A DNA stretch of 64,000 bases from NCBI GenBank assembly GCA_963995525.1, contig OZ023217.1, positions 3,763,283 through 3,827,282 of the forward strand, written 5' to 3'. Positions 1-12,642 of the stretch are shown here, one piece after another. The notes beneath the pieces were generated by a model. It was not told where the DNA came from. It was given only the letters and a program-made list of their open reading frames with translations, and did not search any database. The translations under genes and the position numbers were made by a program. Numbering within the stretch: the stretch's first letter is position 1; each line of letters begins with the position of its first letter. This DNA is from Escarpia spicata. Its lineage: Eukaryota > Annelida > Polychaeta > Sabellida > Siboglinidae.

Positions 1-1214
1 ACAACATTCTGTTCGGAAAGTAGAAGTAACTATTTGTGCCACTATTTGTCAATAATGCCTTGTAGCTGTAAATATACTGTCAACAGCTATACAAAATAAC
101 TACAACAGAAATATTACAAAATATCTCAAGTCAAACACATGCTTTGAACAGTTTATAAAAAGACGATAATACCAACGATGTGTTGTAATTTTAAAGATAA
201 GAATTAGATAAATAACACCACTGCTTGCAACTACCAACCAGAAACTCAATCATCAAAGCCAAAACAGGAAATTAATTCGCTGGATAACGAACCAGCTGAA
301 CCTAACTGTGGCCCTAATCACTAAGCATCTCAGCAGATGGCCAGAAATTATGCAACCACAAAACGCTGCTGTGGAGGTGATGATGTCATCTGATCTATCT
401 GAACCAGTTCAGCCTCTCCCTCTGCTGTATTCAGCTCTCAGACTCAACTGTCCCCAGTGTGGTGCCTACCCTAGGCATTCACTTAGCAGTGTTCGCACAG
501 CCTGACCAGCCAGCTGCTGCCTTAACAAAACGCAACTCCGCAGTACTAAACATGCTGCGGTGTGCAGGAAAACACGACATGCATAATACACACGGTGAAT
601 TAGCATTACAGTAACTATGGTTCCACTTCCTGTTATTAGCGTAGGTAAGAGAGACTGATCCCTAGTAGCAGAGCACTGGATTGTCATCGGGGGACCGCAA
701 TTAATATTCACCTAGTGCTGTTTCAAAACTTAGGCAGTTTTGTTTTCCGTTCTTGGAAGAGACCTGTGAAGCAGTGTCTACACCATGTAAGACATGGAAT
801 CTGAGGGCAATGAAACAAACTCTTTATTGAGCTACTGAACCAATGGTCTTCATCTGAACAGGCAGAGTTTTGTAATGGAGCCATCAGCCATGCGCACTTT
901 GTGTCAGCAGATGCAGGTGTTATGTAAGACCACACCATTACCACACATACACAGATGACATGTTTTGCATAAGAAAAATATATATACACATTAATGAAAG
1001 TCGCTGTAGTGTGATGTATTATTGGCAGAGATGCCTTTATGTTGTCCTATCAGAGAAACTGATGGCATCGTCTTTTTGCCTTCTCTTCCTCAAAGGCAAC
1101 TTGTGCCAGACATAAATTTGATGTCACACATACTGACTTCCCACAGTTGGTGCAATTCCTGGGTGCTGTTGCTGACAGTCTCCACCTTTTACAAGTGGTC
1201 AGAATTCTTTCGCG
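1..1214. other. No gene seen
   Basis: AT-rich sequence with only short, unconvincing open frames on both strands. No splice-bounded exon, repeat array or RNA gene was recognised. Confidence 0.5.
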
Positions 1215-1352
1215 TCAATTTCCCATAACCCGTAAGGACCATTGTGGCACCACTGACAACTTTTTAACCAGCTCTCTCCGCGTTTCCCTGTTCTCCACAG
1301 CCCTCTGGGAGTTGGCGAACTCCAGTCCTGTCCACTCTTTGATGTTGGTCAG
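1215..1352 (-). mobile_element. LINE ORF C-terminal remnant
   Basis: On the minus strand this stretch encodes a tail beginning NIKEWTGLEF and continuing with an ANSQRAVENR-type segment to a stop at 1215. This is the C-terminal signature common at the end of the polyprotein of some non-LTR retrotransposons in aquatic animals. Upstream, the frame is broken by a stop just before the motif, so only the 3' end of a decayed copy remains. Clade assignment (RTE-like or similar) is from memory of the motif and was not tested. Confidence 0.5.
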
Positions 1353-3751
1353 AGTTAATCAGCTTAACTCTGCAAAGTCAGAACAATGACTATTTCACAG
1401 AGTGGAATTGAAATCCGAACATCACGCTTGTTGAAAACAGACTGGTTTCATTTTGCTGTTATTATAATTTTGTCATAGAGCTCTTCTAAAGATGGTTTGT
1501 TGTCGGTCACATAACTAGTAAACTCCACCTATTGGTAACAATGCGGAGGCAAATGGGGCTAACTTCAAGTTCCTGGAATTGCTCTTTGAAGTTAGCTGGT
1601 TCCCATAATTAAAACTGTAAGTGGGACAGAGTAGATTTCCTGCTCTTACCACTCCTTGGTAGAGGGGTTGACTCCAGGTGATGGAACAGACAGTCTTACA
1701 ACATGTTCATTTAACTCCAAATGTATCTCTGGCTAACATAGGACTGTAGGAGTGGTTTATTTTCCTTCTTCTCTAGAGTTAGATGTTACCCATTTACCTC
1801 CTGAGTGGGATCTTTTACTTTCCCTGGCATAGACAACAGGTAGAAGGAACCAACGGCTTATAGTCTCTTCCAAAATACGCAAGCAACGTGGGGTGGACCA
1901 AACTGCCTGAGTATCATTACAGAGGCAGCCAATTACTAACTCTGAGAGAACGAACACAACTCATACACATAGTGACAGTCGCTAGTCATTTGGACATGCA
2001 ACGCTAATCAATTATTTATAATCAATTGTGAGATTACATGTTGTTGTGCAATGGTCGTGTGATGACTATCCAATTGATTAGTCTTGGCTTAGTCAATGCG
2101 AGAAAATGTTCATGTTCAGAGTTTAACTTGGTAGGTATTAATTTTTTTTTTAAATCTTGTTATAGTATTAGTTGATGACTCATTCACCAGATGGCAGCAC
2201 CAGCAAGACCAGTGTGCTCTAGTGAGTGCACTGTGATTGGAATAAAGTTGTAAAAATGACAGTAAAACTAGAAATGTTCAAGGCTGTATGAAAGGATATG
2301 GATGCATATATTAGGACTGAATCTAATACAACAGTAGACATGACGAGAATTGGTAAAACTGGTCCTTTAAATATCGGATGCTCTCAATAACCATGAGTAC
2401 ATATCATAGTAGAAGCCTAAATGAGGATTTCAAACTTGATCCTTTTAAGTGAATGCTCCTTGTATGAGTATGTCCACTACCTGGTATAATTACCTGTAGG
2501 GCATTTCCACCGTGACTCACGTTACAGTTTTGCCCATTTCAGAAACTATATTTTGGCATAACATAACATATGTGCTATAATACAGCATTTCAAAATTCCA
2601 TCTTCTGTGAATAGAAACCTATCGGCACAGTGTATTAAATTATGTCAACAAATAATAATTTGATTACATAATATGGTGTTAATTGCATCTAATTATAGCG
2701 TGACTTGCATTATGACAAAAGGAAAACACAAAAACCTACCTTGATTCATGTCAAATTTCTTCTAAAAGTATAAATGACAGAAATCAATGAATACCCTTGA
2801 ATGAACCACAAATAAATAGGGTTTAGAAATACACAGTAAGTTAATGGAAATTTTACCAAAAACATACACAAATATTATATAATCTGTGTGACTCATGAAA
2901 TCAGCTATCATTTACTAATTGATCAGGCACATTTTTGCTTGAGGGAAATGGATTTTTCTGTTTGTATTATGTTGTGAAGACAATGTAATAGAGAAAGGAG
3001 AAAACATTAGTTAAAAATATGCATTAATCTTTTCATTGTCATATTACACATACAAAGTCTAGAAACCTTTCCAGAAAAAACCCACAATAGACTTGCAATT
3101 TTGTTTTCAAAATACATGAGATTAAGGCCTCAAGAAATAGTATTAATTACCCTGGTAGTCAAACACAGATTGAATTAGAAAATAGGGCTGCAAGGGGCAC
3201 CTAATTATTGATATGTTGTATAAGTGAATTTTGCAAATTCTACATATAGTGTTTAAATGATGCATTTTCACATAATGCAGTGTGCAAACATTGAACATTG
3301 TTTTTCTCCGAAAACTTTATAAGTTATATCCTACCATAAAAAATATTCTTTGGAAATTCAATAAATATATTTTAAGATCATTTTTTCCTGTTTTCATGGA
3401 AATGCCCTGTACAGTATTGCTGTAATTGAGTTTTTATGAAGTTATCTAACTGCAATTCACCCAAACTGAGCAGTTTTTGATAATGTAATCTTCTTATACA
3501 AGAACAATATAGTTGTATTTAATCTTCTTTTATTACTAACTATTGCTATTGACTTTTTATGAAGATTGTAGCCAGTGTACGTGGCAATTGATTTCCTGCA
3601 ATGCCGTTTTGTATCTGTATAATGTATTTAAGTGGTCTAGTGGTAAGAGAATATTTATATATATGATGTGTTGTGGTGGACAGTTGTAAAAACACTTACA
3701 ATAGTAATGACTGAACTCAACCCTGGGATAGACTGATAGTGTGCCAATCAA

Positions 3752-3790
3752 TCACAATACTTTATTGTCCCTTGGAAGGGAAATTCATTT
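3752..3790 (-). mobile_element. Short 3' end of a retroelement
   Basis: The stretch reads TTTATTGTCCCTTGGAAGGG followed by AAATTCATTTGG. This is a widely dispersed terminal motif of animal non-LTR elements, present here in the reverse orientation and without a body. Only the terminal motif is visible. Confidence 0.35.
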
Positions 3791-5030
3791 GGAGTGTAGC
3801 AGCATATTAAAACAAATAAAACAAATGTACATGTATGCAATATAGTTATTGTAAAATATTTCCAATTAGGTCATCCTTATGGACCAGGGTAAAAAATCAA
3901 CACACTACTAACTGGGATACTAGAAATATGGTCTCGTCGAACAAAATCACTGCTATTCATAAACATCGCAAAAGAAGAAGAATTATATCTGCGTGCCATA
4001 CAATTATTATTGTACTGGCCAGTCATGGTGACCAGTAATTTTGTAAAAAGCATAATTTATCAAATAATGTATCAACTGCCAAAGTGACATATATAAGTAT
4101 AGATTGTTCACACGTATCTATAGTTTCTTAAAAACGTTTAACTCAGAATGCTGCTTTCAAAAGAGACAGGAAGCTTCATAGCAAGCAGCCATTTTGCACA
4201 GCGGCTATACAGTTGTATTTACAGATCAGTTATTTCAATTAACATTGCCCACCTGTAGTAACATATATACACCATCCTGCCACGTGCTGGAACTATGTGG
4301 ATGATTGACTATCACAACAAATGGTGATTGCTTGCTGTAAGTATTAACCAGGAGAGGTGAACATCTGTAAGACTTGTAACAGAAATATGTGGGAACTGGG
4401 AACACATGAGAACAGACTTGTAAGATTATAGCTCTACATCCAGTGGTTTGCTATTCATCTGATTCTCCGATGTCCAACAAACATGTAATATGTGAATAAT
4501 TTCAATAACATCCACAGTTGGTTTTAATAAAAATCGTGCATACATTTGTTTAAATGGTTGAAAGAATTTGTAAACATGTCTCTTGCCTTTTTTAGGCCAA
4601 TTGCCATTCTGAAATTTAGCCTACAACCATCTGAATTTGTCAGTGACATAATTTTTTTGAAGAAGGATAGTTAATGTTCAGTGTCAACACAGAAACAAAT
4701 TGTACCACATATTCACTTGTGGATTCTAAGTTTGAAAATCATTTTAATAAATTTATTCTTGGGCAAGTATTAAATGTCTTGTTAACAGTTTGATAAATGA
4801 TTTTATCAAAACTACATACAAAGTTGCATAAACAAGCTAACACGTGTCAGTGGCTATTATGCGTAGGTTTGTTTTTCCAAAAAATTAATGTGAAATGAGA
4901 CGAGCGAATAAATCAAACTGAAGAGGAATTAGATCTTGGCGCATCAATACTTTGGCCCCACTGAATGCACAATGCAAACTTTAGTCTGTATCTTCAGTTG
5001 CTATTTTGGCATGTTTTGGAATGATGTCCG

Positions 5031-5036
5031 TTTATT
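5031..5036 (-). terminator. Candidate poly(A) signal AATAAA
   Basis: On the minus strand an AATAAA occurs about 50 bases downstream of the stop codon of the coding-like block at 5,087-5,484. This spacing fits a real 3' end. AATAAA is common in AT-rich DNA, so this is only supportive. Confidence 0.35.
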
Positions 5037-5086
5037 CATATGCCATCTGCCGAAGGAGGGCACTATTACATAATAAATCACCTCGC

Positions 5087-5484
5087 TTAAAAACACTGAA
5101 AACCATATGGACTGTCTACTACACCCAGTAAGTATTCACTGTACATCATTGGTCGGCTGGATTCGGAGAATGGATGAGTCATTTCCATATGGGTTGGTTG
5201 TTCATTAGGGATGGAATAGTCAGCCACCGCCACATCAAGGTTTTCACATACTAGCTTTTTAATACTAATAGTGTATGTTTTTCTAGAGCTGTGTCCCTGT
5301 TTTCTTCCCATGAGTGGGTGTCCACAGGATAAATCTTGACCCTCGTTTTTTCTTGTGGCGACAGCAGTGACCAACTACTTGGAGACATCTCATGCGAATC
5401 CATTGGACATTCAGAAACTTCCTTACTATTTTGGTGTAAATCCTGTCGAGCTTTCTTACCAGTTCTTTTGTGTGGGACCAGGTA
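5087..5484 (-). pseudogene. Coding-like terminal exon or gene remnant
   Basis: Two adjacent minus-strand frames read like protein. The first is open from 5,484 to a TAG at 5,251-5,253 and contains SPSSWSLLSPQEKTRV. The second takes over near 5,262 and runs to a TAA at 5,087, containing NLDVAVADYSIPNEQPTHME. The handover between frames looks like a one-base frameshift. The block is less AT-rich than its surroundings, and an AATAAA lies 50 bases past the final stop. It could be the broken last exon of the minus-strand gene whose first exon is at 12,006-12,205, an isolated pseudogene, or a chance reading. No family was recognised. Confidence 0.3.
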
Positions 5485-5845
5485 TCACAGCAATGTACTT
5501 ACAGTTTGTACAGTTTATACTATTGTATAAACTGTACATAACATTTAAGAAAATGCATAACGTCTGTAAGACTTTCTGGTAAACAACAACAGTTGACTGT
5601 GATTATGTACACTGATTTGAGTGCGTAAACCAAACCATTGGAAATTATTGGAATTAGTGGATGGCGCAAGCATTTGAATGAACTTGTATCTGTTATAAGC
5701 TGCCAGCGTGACAGGAGATCCAGTTGTCAGACGACGTCTGTGATGCTGATCAATAACACTCCAGGTGATACAAGTATTATCGCAGTCAGTCGTTGTTAGT
5801 CAGCCTAGCATGCTGCTTGGAGGGATCTACTGTGGCTAAACGACA

Positions 5846-6303
5846 CAATCAGTGCTTGCATGCTCGCTCTGTGTGCATCACAATCAGTGCTTGCATGCTT
5901 GCTCTGTGTGCATCACAATCAGTGCTTGCATGCTCGCTCTGTGTGCATCACAATCAGTGCTTGCATGCTCACTCAGTGTGCATCACAATCAGTGCTTGCA
6001 TGCTCACTCTTTGTGCATCACAATCAGTGCTTGCATTCTCGCTCTGTGTGCATCACAGTCAGTGCTTGCATGCTCACTCTGTGTGTATCACAATCAGTGC
6101 TTGCATGCTCACTCTGTGTGCATCACAATCAGTGCTTGCATGCTCGCTCTGTGTGCATCACAATCAGTTCTTGCATGCTCGCTCTGTGTGCATCACAATC
6201 AGTTCTTGCATGCTCGCTCTGTGTGCATCACAATCAGTGCTTGCATGCTCGATCTGTGTGTATCACAATCAATGCTTGCATGCTCGCTCTGTGTGCATCA
6301 CAG
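5846..6303. repeat. 35-bp minisatellite, about 13 copies
   Basis: Head-to-tail copies of a 35-bp unit containing CAGTGCTTGCATGCTCGCTC and ending TGTGTGCATCACAAT, with a few point differences per copy. The unit contains no stop codon in any plus-strand frame, and 35 is not a multiple of three. All three frames therefore stay open for over 450 bases without any gene being present. Confidence 0.9.
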
Positions 6304-9300
6304 AACACCGCCAGCAACCGATGCTTAATTAGTGGTTTGATAGGCGCATTATCCTCACTTGTATATGAGACCTGGTACATTGTTGTTCGACATTTAATAC
6401 ACTAGTAGGTATATTTATAATTAAATATGTGCATATACAATATATTATAATCTCATAATATTAGTCACGATCCAATATTGTGAATCGTCACAGATGTTTC
6501 ATTGTGAAACCATGACCATTTTAAAAATAATAAATGATTATATTTATGATCACAGTACTGAGTTGTTCTAAGTAGAAGTCAATCAAGGAGAAATTAAACA
6601 AAATTACCATCTCATTTTGAGATTCTACTTTTGCAGATCACCATGGCTAGCCATTGTATACAAATATATATACAAATAATATTATTATATAGTTTATAGT
6701 ATTGATCAACTGCTCATGTTTGATACAGGACAGTACTAGCTAGACAAGTATTAACTGATATCTCGTAACTAACCACATCTTAATATATATATATATATGT
6801 GCACTGTACTTACTCTGATGTATGTGGAGCTAATCTTATCACACACTCGTGCTATTTACTTCTCTCCTTCTGTAATCATTCACAGTTACAAGTGCATAAG
6901 CCTGAAAGACTCGGTGAACTCAGGCCCGATACCATGAAAGCTGCATAGCCAACAAGCTGGGCAGCAACTAACACGGAAAGCACACATACAGGTGTGGCCA
7001 AACTAGGAAGTCACCCTGGTGACCCTGCTAACATCTGACCTGACTGTTTGTAAACCAGCATTGCAATCCTACTTATCCTAGCCAGTTGCGGTCCGAGCCA
7101 AACACCTCCACCAAGTATTCACTTGATATACTGGAATTATTTCTCAACCAGTTGTCGTGCATTCATTCACAAGTTAGTAAAATACTGACAAAAAATTAGT
7201 CCTCGTTTTCACAGAATTTTGACTGCCCTCTCAAAAATAATGTGTTTGTCCAATGGTTCCAATAGTCAGAAGTAAATAACTAGTTTACAACAAATAAACG
7301 AAAACTTTAATCGCACAGGCTAATGGCAATAAAAAAAAAATGGGCAGAGACTCAGTGAACCAACCATAGGCAAATGATAACATGTAAAAATTCATGAAAC
7401 TAATACCACTTATATTTTCCCATATACAACATAGGCATGCACGAGTCTGCAAGTTATTGCTGGTTGTTGTCATTCATGACCATACTTTTCCATAAAGTAG
7501 GTGGTTGGTATTGGTAGCAGCTTGCTGCACACAGCACCACCAAAAGTTAAAGAATACGGTGCTGGGAACAAGTTTACTATTTCATTAATTTATTTGTTTA
7601 TTGGCAAGTGTTTTTCTGTTCCTCAGTTCTTGATACCCAGTACAATGTTTTTATTACTAGAATAAATATGTTGAAGGCAATTCAAAACATACCACCCACC
7701 AAATGTTATACCAAAAATAGTGTAACTTGCAGTTTCAAAATATTAAACTGAAATGTTCAAATTGTAAACACACTTGTACCAGATAATCAGATTATCAAGC
7801 CAGTAGAACCCTTCAAAGTGGACCTTGATGACAAAAGTGAGATTACATGAATGCATTCTACAGCAAAATGGTGTCTACACTGACAACAGGATGATCCACA
7901 TTGTTTATGTGAGCTTGTGGGCACTCTGTCAGCAACGCTATCTGAGTGCTTCAGCTACAATAAATTACAGTACGTTAATGATAATTAATGCTGCAGACAC
8001 AAAACAAAGTAATAGTTTGGTCAAGTAGATTAGTGATGTGCTTAAAAGGACACCATTCATGAGGATTCCAGATACCTGTATAGGTCCGTTTCTTTTTTAT
8101 TTTGTCTCCTTTATTCAACTTTTGCTCATGAATACTGTTTCATTATTATTTAACCAATTCAAGCTGTAAATATTAATTATAATTTATACAGATCTAGTAT
8201 TGACTGTGACAAGTTGGCTTGTTTGAACTGTGTACACTTTTAATAGTTTTAGTTAAATCATCAGGGAGGTGAGGCCCCAAAAACTTGTGGGAGACTGAGA
8301 CAGGCCAACCCCTCTCACTATAGTCTGTATTCAAGGTTGCACGTTTCTCTATCTAATGACCAAAGTCAGTTCTTTCAATTACCATAATGAAAGCATTGAT
8401 TGTGCACTTTTTGTTAATAACTAAACTGACAAAGGCAGTTAACCTGTTATTATGCAGCTGCATCCGTGCACTGTAAGCAAATTAGATTATCTATAATCTA
8501 ATAATCTATAGACTCGCATATTGCCATTGATCAGCTCTTTATAGTGTTTTCCCATTAATTTAATATTAATACATGTACAGGTTATTAAAAATTATATTTT
8601 AATATTATCCATTCAATTTGAAATAGCAAATGTGTTTTAGTTCATGCATCATTTTGAAACTTGTTTATATTTATTTTATTTTAACACAGTTAACCACAAC
8701 AATTTATTGTATAATTTGAATTGTTACCAGAACAGAAGTAATGGATTACTAATGCATGTATATATTGTAGATTAAACGGTTGCAATTGTTGTAAAATTTC
8801 AATTATTGTTGCAAAGTTATGCATGGTGTTTATCGTTCTGTGCACAAGACAGAACTTTGTAAGGTGATGGAAATTAATTTATGATTTTTTTGCTAGAATA
8901 TGATTGAAATTGTTGCAAACAATTTACAGTGTTATAGCAAAAATGTCGTAATTAAGTATCGGTGACGGTCACCTTTGTATTAATTGTATGCCTGCACCAA
9001 CTACTGGAATTTACACTGGCATGGGTCAGTTCTTCCTATAAGGCTGGCAGTTCTCATCTCTGTGCAAGTGGCTGATGTCAACTTCACTACACATGTTACT
9101 GGTTGATGCTCTTCCAACTGTGCACAAAGAGACGTTACAAACAATGTTGCACTGGACATACATGGATTAAATATGAACATTTATATCAAACAATCTACAT
9201 GGACTTGTATGAATACAGTATTTCATGAAATGATTAATGTTGGTACGATGCCAAAATATGTTTTATCTATTTATTCTCTATGTTTACCTGTTGTGACATA

Positions 9301-11313
9301 CTAATTATAGAAATAGTCATCAATTAGGTCTGTAACCTGCATGTTATTACAAGGTCACTTAAATCAGCTTAACTCCTGTTGTTGTTGTAAATGGGTCAAA
9401 TGTTAAAAATAGGTCAACAAATTAGGGTCACATTGTATTTTCTTAATTTGTGGGCCCGTTTTCTAATTAATTATAGCTCAATCATGCCATTAATGTAAAT
9501 TGGTTAAATATTAAATGTAGGTCAATTAATTAAGTCACCAACAAATTATGGTTTGTACATGGTGTCATGGTTGCAGTCTGTTCAAAGTAAATAATATATT
9601 GACACTGTTCAGTCGAATAATTGAGTAGGCCTTTTTCCATAATTAATTTCACCTAATTAATCCTGTTAAATAGGTCAAATATTAAATACAGGTGAACTAA
9701 TTAGGGCATAAAAATTACTGATTTAATAATGGTATATACAGGCTGCGAAATAAGGCCAGTCCGGTTGCCCTGGACGAGTAGTTTCAGTGATCGGACTAGT
9801 TAGTCCATGTTTAATGGGGCAGTCCCATCGGACTAGCTGTGATTATGTGAATTAATTTACTCTGTGTATATGCTAGTTGGGTGTTGTGATGGAATAAAAC
9901 AAAATAAGGGGAAAATAAGGTAGCATTTTATCACACGCAGCTAAATATTCCGTACGACCGTTAAATGGAAAACTTGCTGAACATGGTGAATGTAAATGGC
10001 GGCTGTTTACATCCAGTGAGCACAAGATAGGTAGTTCCGCCTAGCGATCATGAGTGATGAGCGACATGGACAAACACGATACATGCATGGGTTACAGACA
10101 TCGTTACGAGCTATCCCATCATGATCGTAGTTGCGTTATTCCTGCACCGGGTGATTATGTTAGCAAGTTACCAAACGCCAGCAATGTTACTGATTATTTA
10201 GTCGACTTAGGGAAAAGAACTGCTAATAAAAAGTATAGGCCAAATGATGCAACTTACTCCGACAATGTCGGTCCTTCGTCGCCGTCAGTCTTCAAATTAT
10301 GCTGGCATTGCCTTGTCCACCACTGCTATTTGCTGCCACTGATCAAACTAATCATTTCTTCTAATGGTTTTGCAACTGGATCTATGAAATCACATGTATT
10401 TGTTTCTATCAATGACACATTTAGTTGAACATTTAATTGAAATGAAAAACAGCTAGTTTTCTTTATGAAATAAAAGCCATTTTACTATGTGCCATAACTG
10501 TCACATATGTATATGATACAACAGTATGATTGATTGTACCTGGCACATTTATATTTAAGGACTTGTAAAACAATATCAGGGCGAGTTGTTTCGGACTACC
10601 TGTCAACTAAAGCCATTGTGCACCCTGTATATAATCAATAATATATACAGCTGTATTTATATATTGAGTGTTCAAACCTCTAATAGTGTAGTAGGCCAAG
10701 GTCAAATATGATTAATATGATTTTTTGGATCACATTATTTTATTTCACATCCAATATCTTCAATATACAGGTGTGTGTATACAATTATATTGCAATCTTC
10801 CTACACACTCTATATACAGTCATCAAGCTTCCTAGTCACAAGAAATGGACAAAATGTAATGCCAATAATGTCTTTTTTCGAGAACAAACGGTGGAATTAC
10901 GTCGGAAATAATGAAGATATCAAAAAAATTTACAAAGCCAAAAATTCAAGTGTTAAAAAAAATTTCTGTGAAACTCCTATCTTGTAGCCTCGATTATCCA
11001 GGCGCCATGAGGTGGCAGCATTGGCCCCTCACTATGGCCCGGATTATTAAGTTCCTGCCAATATTACCGGTAGGGGGCTTTACCCCAGATTTGGGTAGGG
11101 ATGATGATTGGCTCTCAGGCCAACTATAAAATAACAAATTAAATAAGGATACACTTTCATTAGATAATACTATACTATAACAACTATTCAACATTAAATT
11201 TATATTGAAACATGTCACACACAAAATAAATCGACATTAAACTTTTTTTTCACAGTTTAGTGCCTTTTAATGCATATTCACTAGGTGGCAGCTCTTATGG
11301 CTGTCAACAAATA
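6304..11313. other. No confident gene; decayed repeats
   Basis: AT-rich stretch. A degenerate repeat with AATTAGGTCA-like and GTCAAATATTAAAT motifs recurs about three times in 9,357-9,720. A 124-codon frame at 10,054-10,428 on the plus strand has no recognisable domain, no clear splice context and no relative I can name. I do not call it a gene. Confidence 0.45.
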
Positions 11314-11451
11314 CACGGATTCACGGTTCTACCATATATGGGCATCCGCCATCTTAAATAAGTTTGTTTTGCTTTGTTATCGTAACCATGTGCGTTTATT
11401 TACTCGCAACTCTGATTTGGGTCAAGATGGCGTCAGAACCGTGAATCCGTG
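11314..11451. mobile_element. TA-flanked MITE (Tc1/mariner type)
   Basis: A 138-bp element with near-perfect 17-bp terminal inverted repeats: CACGGATTCACGGTTCT at the left and AGAACCGTGAATCCGTG at the right. A TA dinucleotide lies immediately outside each end. TA target duplication is the hallmark of Tc1/mariner-type transposition. There is no coding capacity, so it would be non-autonomous. Confidence 0.7.
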
Positions 11452-11530
11452 TAATGAAATAACCACATACATTTATTTACTCGCAACTCTGATCTAAGTC
11501 AAGATTGTGTCGGAACCGTGAATCCGTGTA
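11452..11530. repeat. Duplicated right half of the MITE
   Basis: The right-hand part of the preceding MITE (TTTATTTACTCGCAACTCTG through the inverted end) recurs once more in direct orientation, ending at another CCGTG followed by TA at 11,530. This is a local partial duplication. Confidence 0.65.
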
Positions 11531-12005
11531 TGGGCAGTCACAACGTGACTCTGAGCCAGACTATAACTTCCTGGCGAAGTCACACAGCCAGACGAGAGTC
11601 GGTTAAGCAAGACTATCTATCTTGTGGAATCATTTAAATGAAAATATGACATATCTGAAATTTGTTTTGATATACCTACATCAGTACATGTATTATTTAC
11701 AGTTATATATGTACATGAGAATTTCACACTGATCACAGCTATTTTCATTTATATTTGCCTTGTTGTACGTAGCGCTGATTACCATGCCAATAATGACACA
11801 GTCCACGACACAGCACGTTTCATTGTATATTGCACCACGAGTCTATTATATTTATATCAAAACTAAATGATAACATGTCAAGCAGGACAGTCACAATGGC
11901 AGTGCCAGTGCCGTTGATCACTTGATGAGTGGGGAAATCTATTATTTTGCGGGGGCGTAGTCGTCACACAATACCAATGTCCACGCAAGATGAAATATAA
12001 CTTAC

Positions 12006-12205
12006 GTTGTCGAATAGTGTACACAAGACATTCCCACAATACTTGGAGCAGGAGTGGACTCTGTAGCCAGTTCCGAGAGAGAATTCATTTCTTCTGTTTC
12101 ATCGATAAGTCCGATCGCATCTTCCAAACAGACGTCATCAACAACACAGGCGGCCGGTGTAGAAGCGCTGCCATCATCAGATACCTTCTTGCCTACGTAA
12201 CTCAT
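12006..12205 (-). CDS. First coding exon of an unidentified gene
   Basis: The minus strand reads from an ATG at 12,205 for 66 codons (beginning MSYVGKK) to a strong splice donor, C|GTAAGTT, at 12,005, leaving the frame in phase 2. The peptide is acidic and low in hydrophobics: DD, EE and LIDETEEMNSL segments, then a Ser/Thr/Pro stretch. This is typical of a disordered N-terminus. The exon lies about 400 bases from the candidate start of IFT46 in divergent orientation, suggesting a shared promoter. Later exons would lie to the left; the coding-like block at 5,087-5,484 is the only candidate. An alternative donor just after MSYVGKK (AAG|GTATCT) is possible. No family was recognised. Confidence 0.45.
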
Positions 12206-12609
12206 TCTAACGGGCCTAAATACGTAGATGTGCAGATTGTTTTAAAATGCGCACATCATAAAGCGAATACGTAATAAACGACAGTCCATATATGATAATT
12301 CACAAATTTAATCTGCGTTAACGTTGATGTTGCTGCCAGCGCCAGTCTCAGGCTCAGCTGTCGTAGGGTTTCGCATTGTCAGGTTCTATGGCGTGTTTCC
12401 ACAAATATGACTACCAATAAATTGTTCGCATAATCAGTTTACATTATTGCCCTAAACTATATCCAGTAACACGTGTATTTTGAAATTTATTGTTAGCGTA
12501 AATACGAGACTTTGTGAAAGAGGCTAACTTCACGAGAACGTTTTACCCATAATGCCATAAGCCGGCGACATTCCTTCCTGCAACAAAACGCCGTGGTTCG
12601 ATCACTTCG
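12206..12609. promoter_or_regulatory. Probable bidirectional promoter
   Basis: About 400 bases separate two divergent candidate first exons. The stretch is less AT-rich than the sequence on either side and contains CpGs. I looked for an RFX X-box, expected upstream of many ciliary genes, and did not find a good match. The call rests on the exon arrangement alone. Confidence 0.3.
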
Positions 12610-12642
12610 ATGGAAGAAGTGTCAGACGAAGATCGCCAAAAA
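12610..12642 (+). CDS. IFT46: IFT46, candidate first coding exon
   Basis: An ATG at 12,610 opens 11 acidic codons (MEEVSDEDRQK) ending at AAA|GTACGC, a usable donor in phase 0. Phase 0 is exactly what all three alternative second exons require. A short acidic start also fits IFT46 relatives. The exon is very short, its donor is not the best, and 6 kb separates it from the next exon, so a different first exon remains possible. Confidence 0.4.

Larger units (their letters stand above)
1353..5086. other. Mostly featureless AT-rich DNA
   Basis: No convincing exon is seen. The only recognisable element is a short LINE-like 3' end near 3,752-3,790. An AATAAA on the minus strand at 5,031-5,036 lies just downstream of the coding-like block at 5,087-5,484. 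Confidence 0.45.

Noticed and set aside
5793..6405. Three overlapping long plus-strand open frames
   Set aside because: They are produced by a 35-bp repeat unit that contains no stop in any frame; the peptide is pure repeat and there is no splice or start context.
10054..10428. 124-codon plus-strand open frame
   Set aside because: No recognisable domain, no splice signals or conserved pattern, ordinary composition for the region; likely chance.
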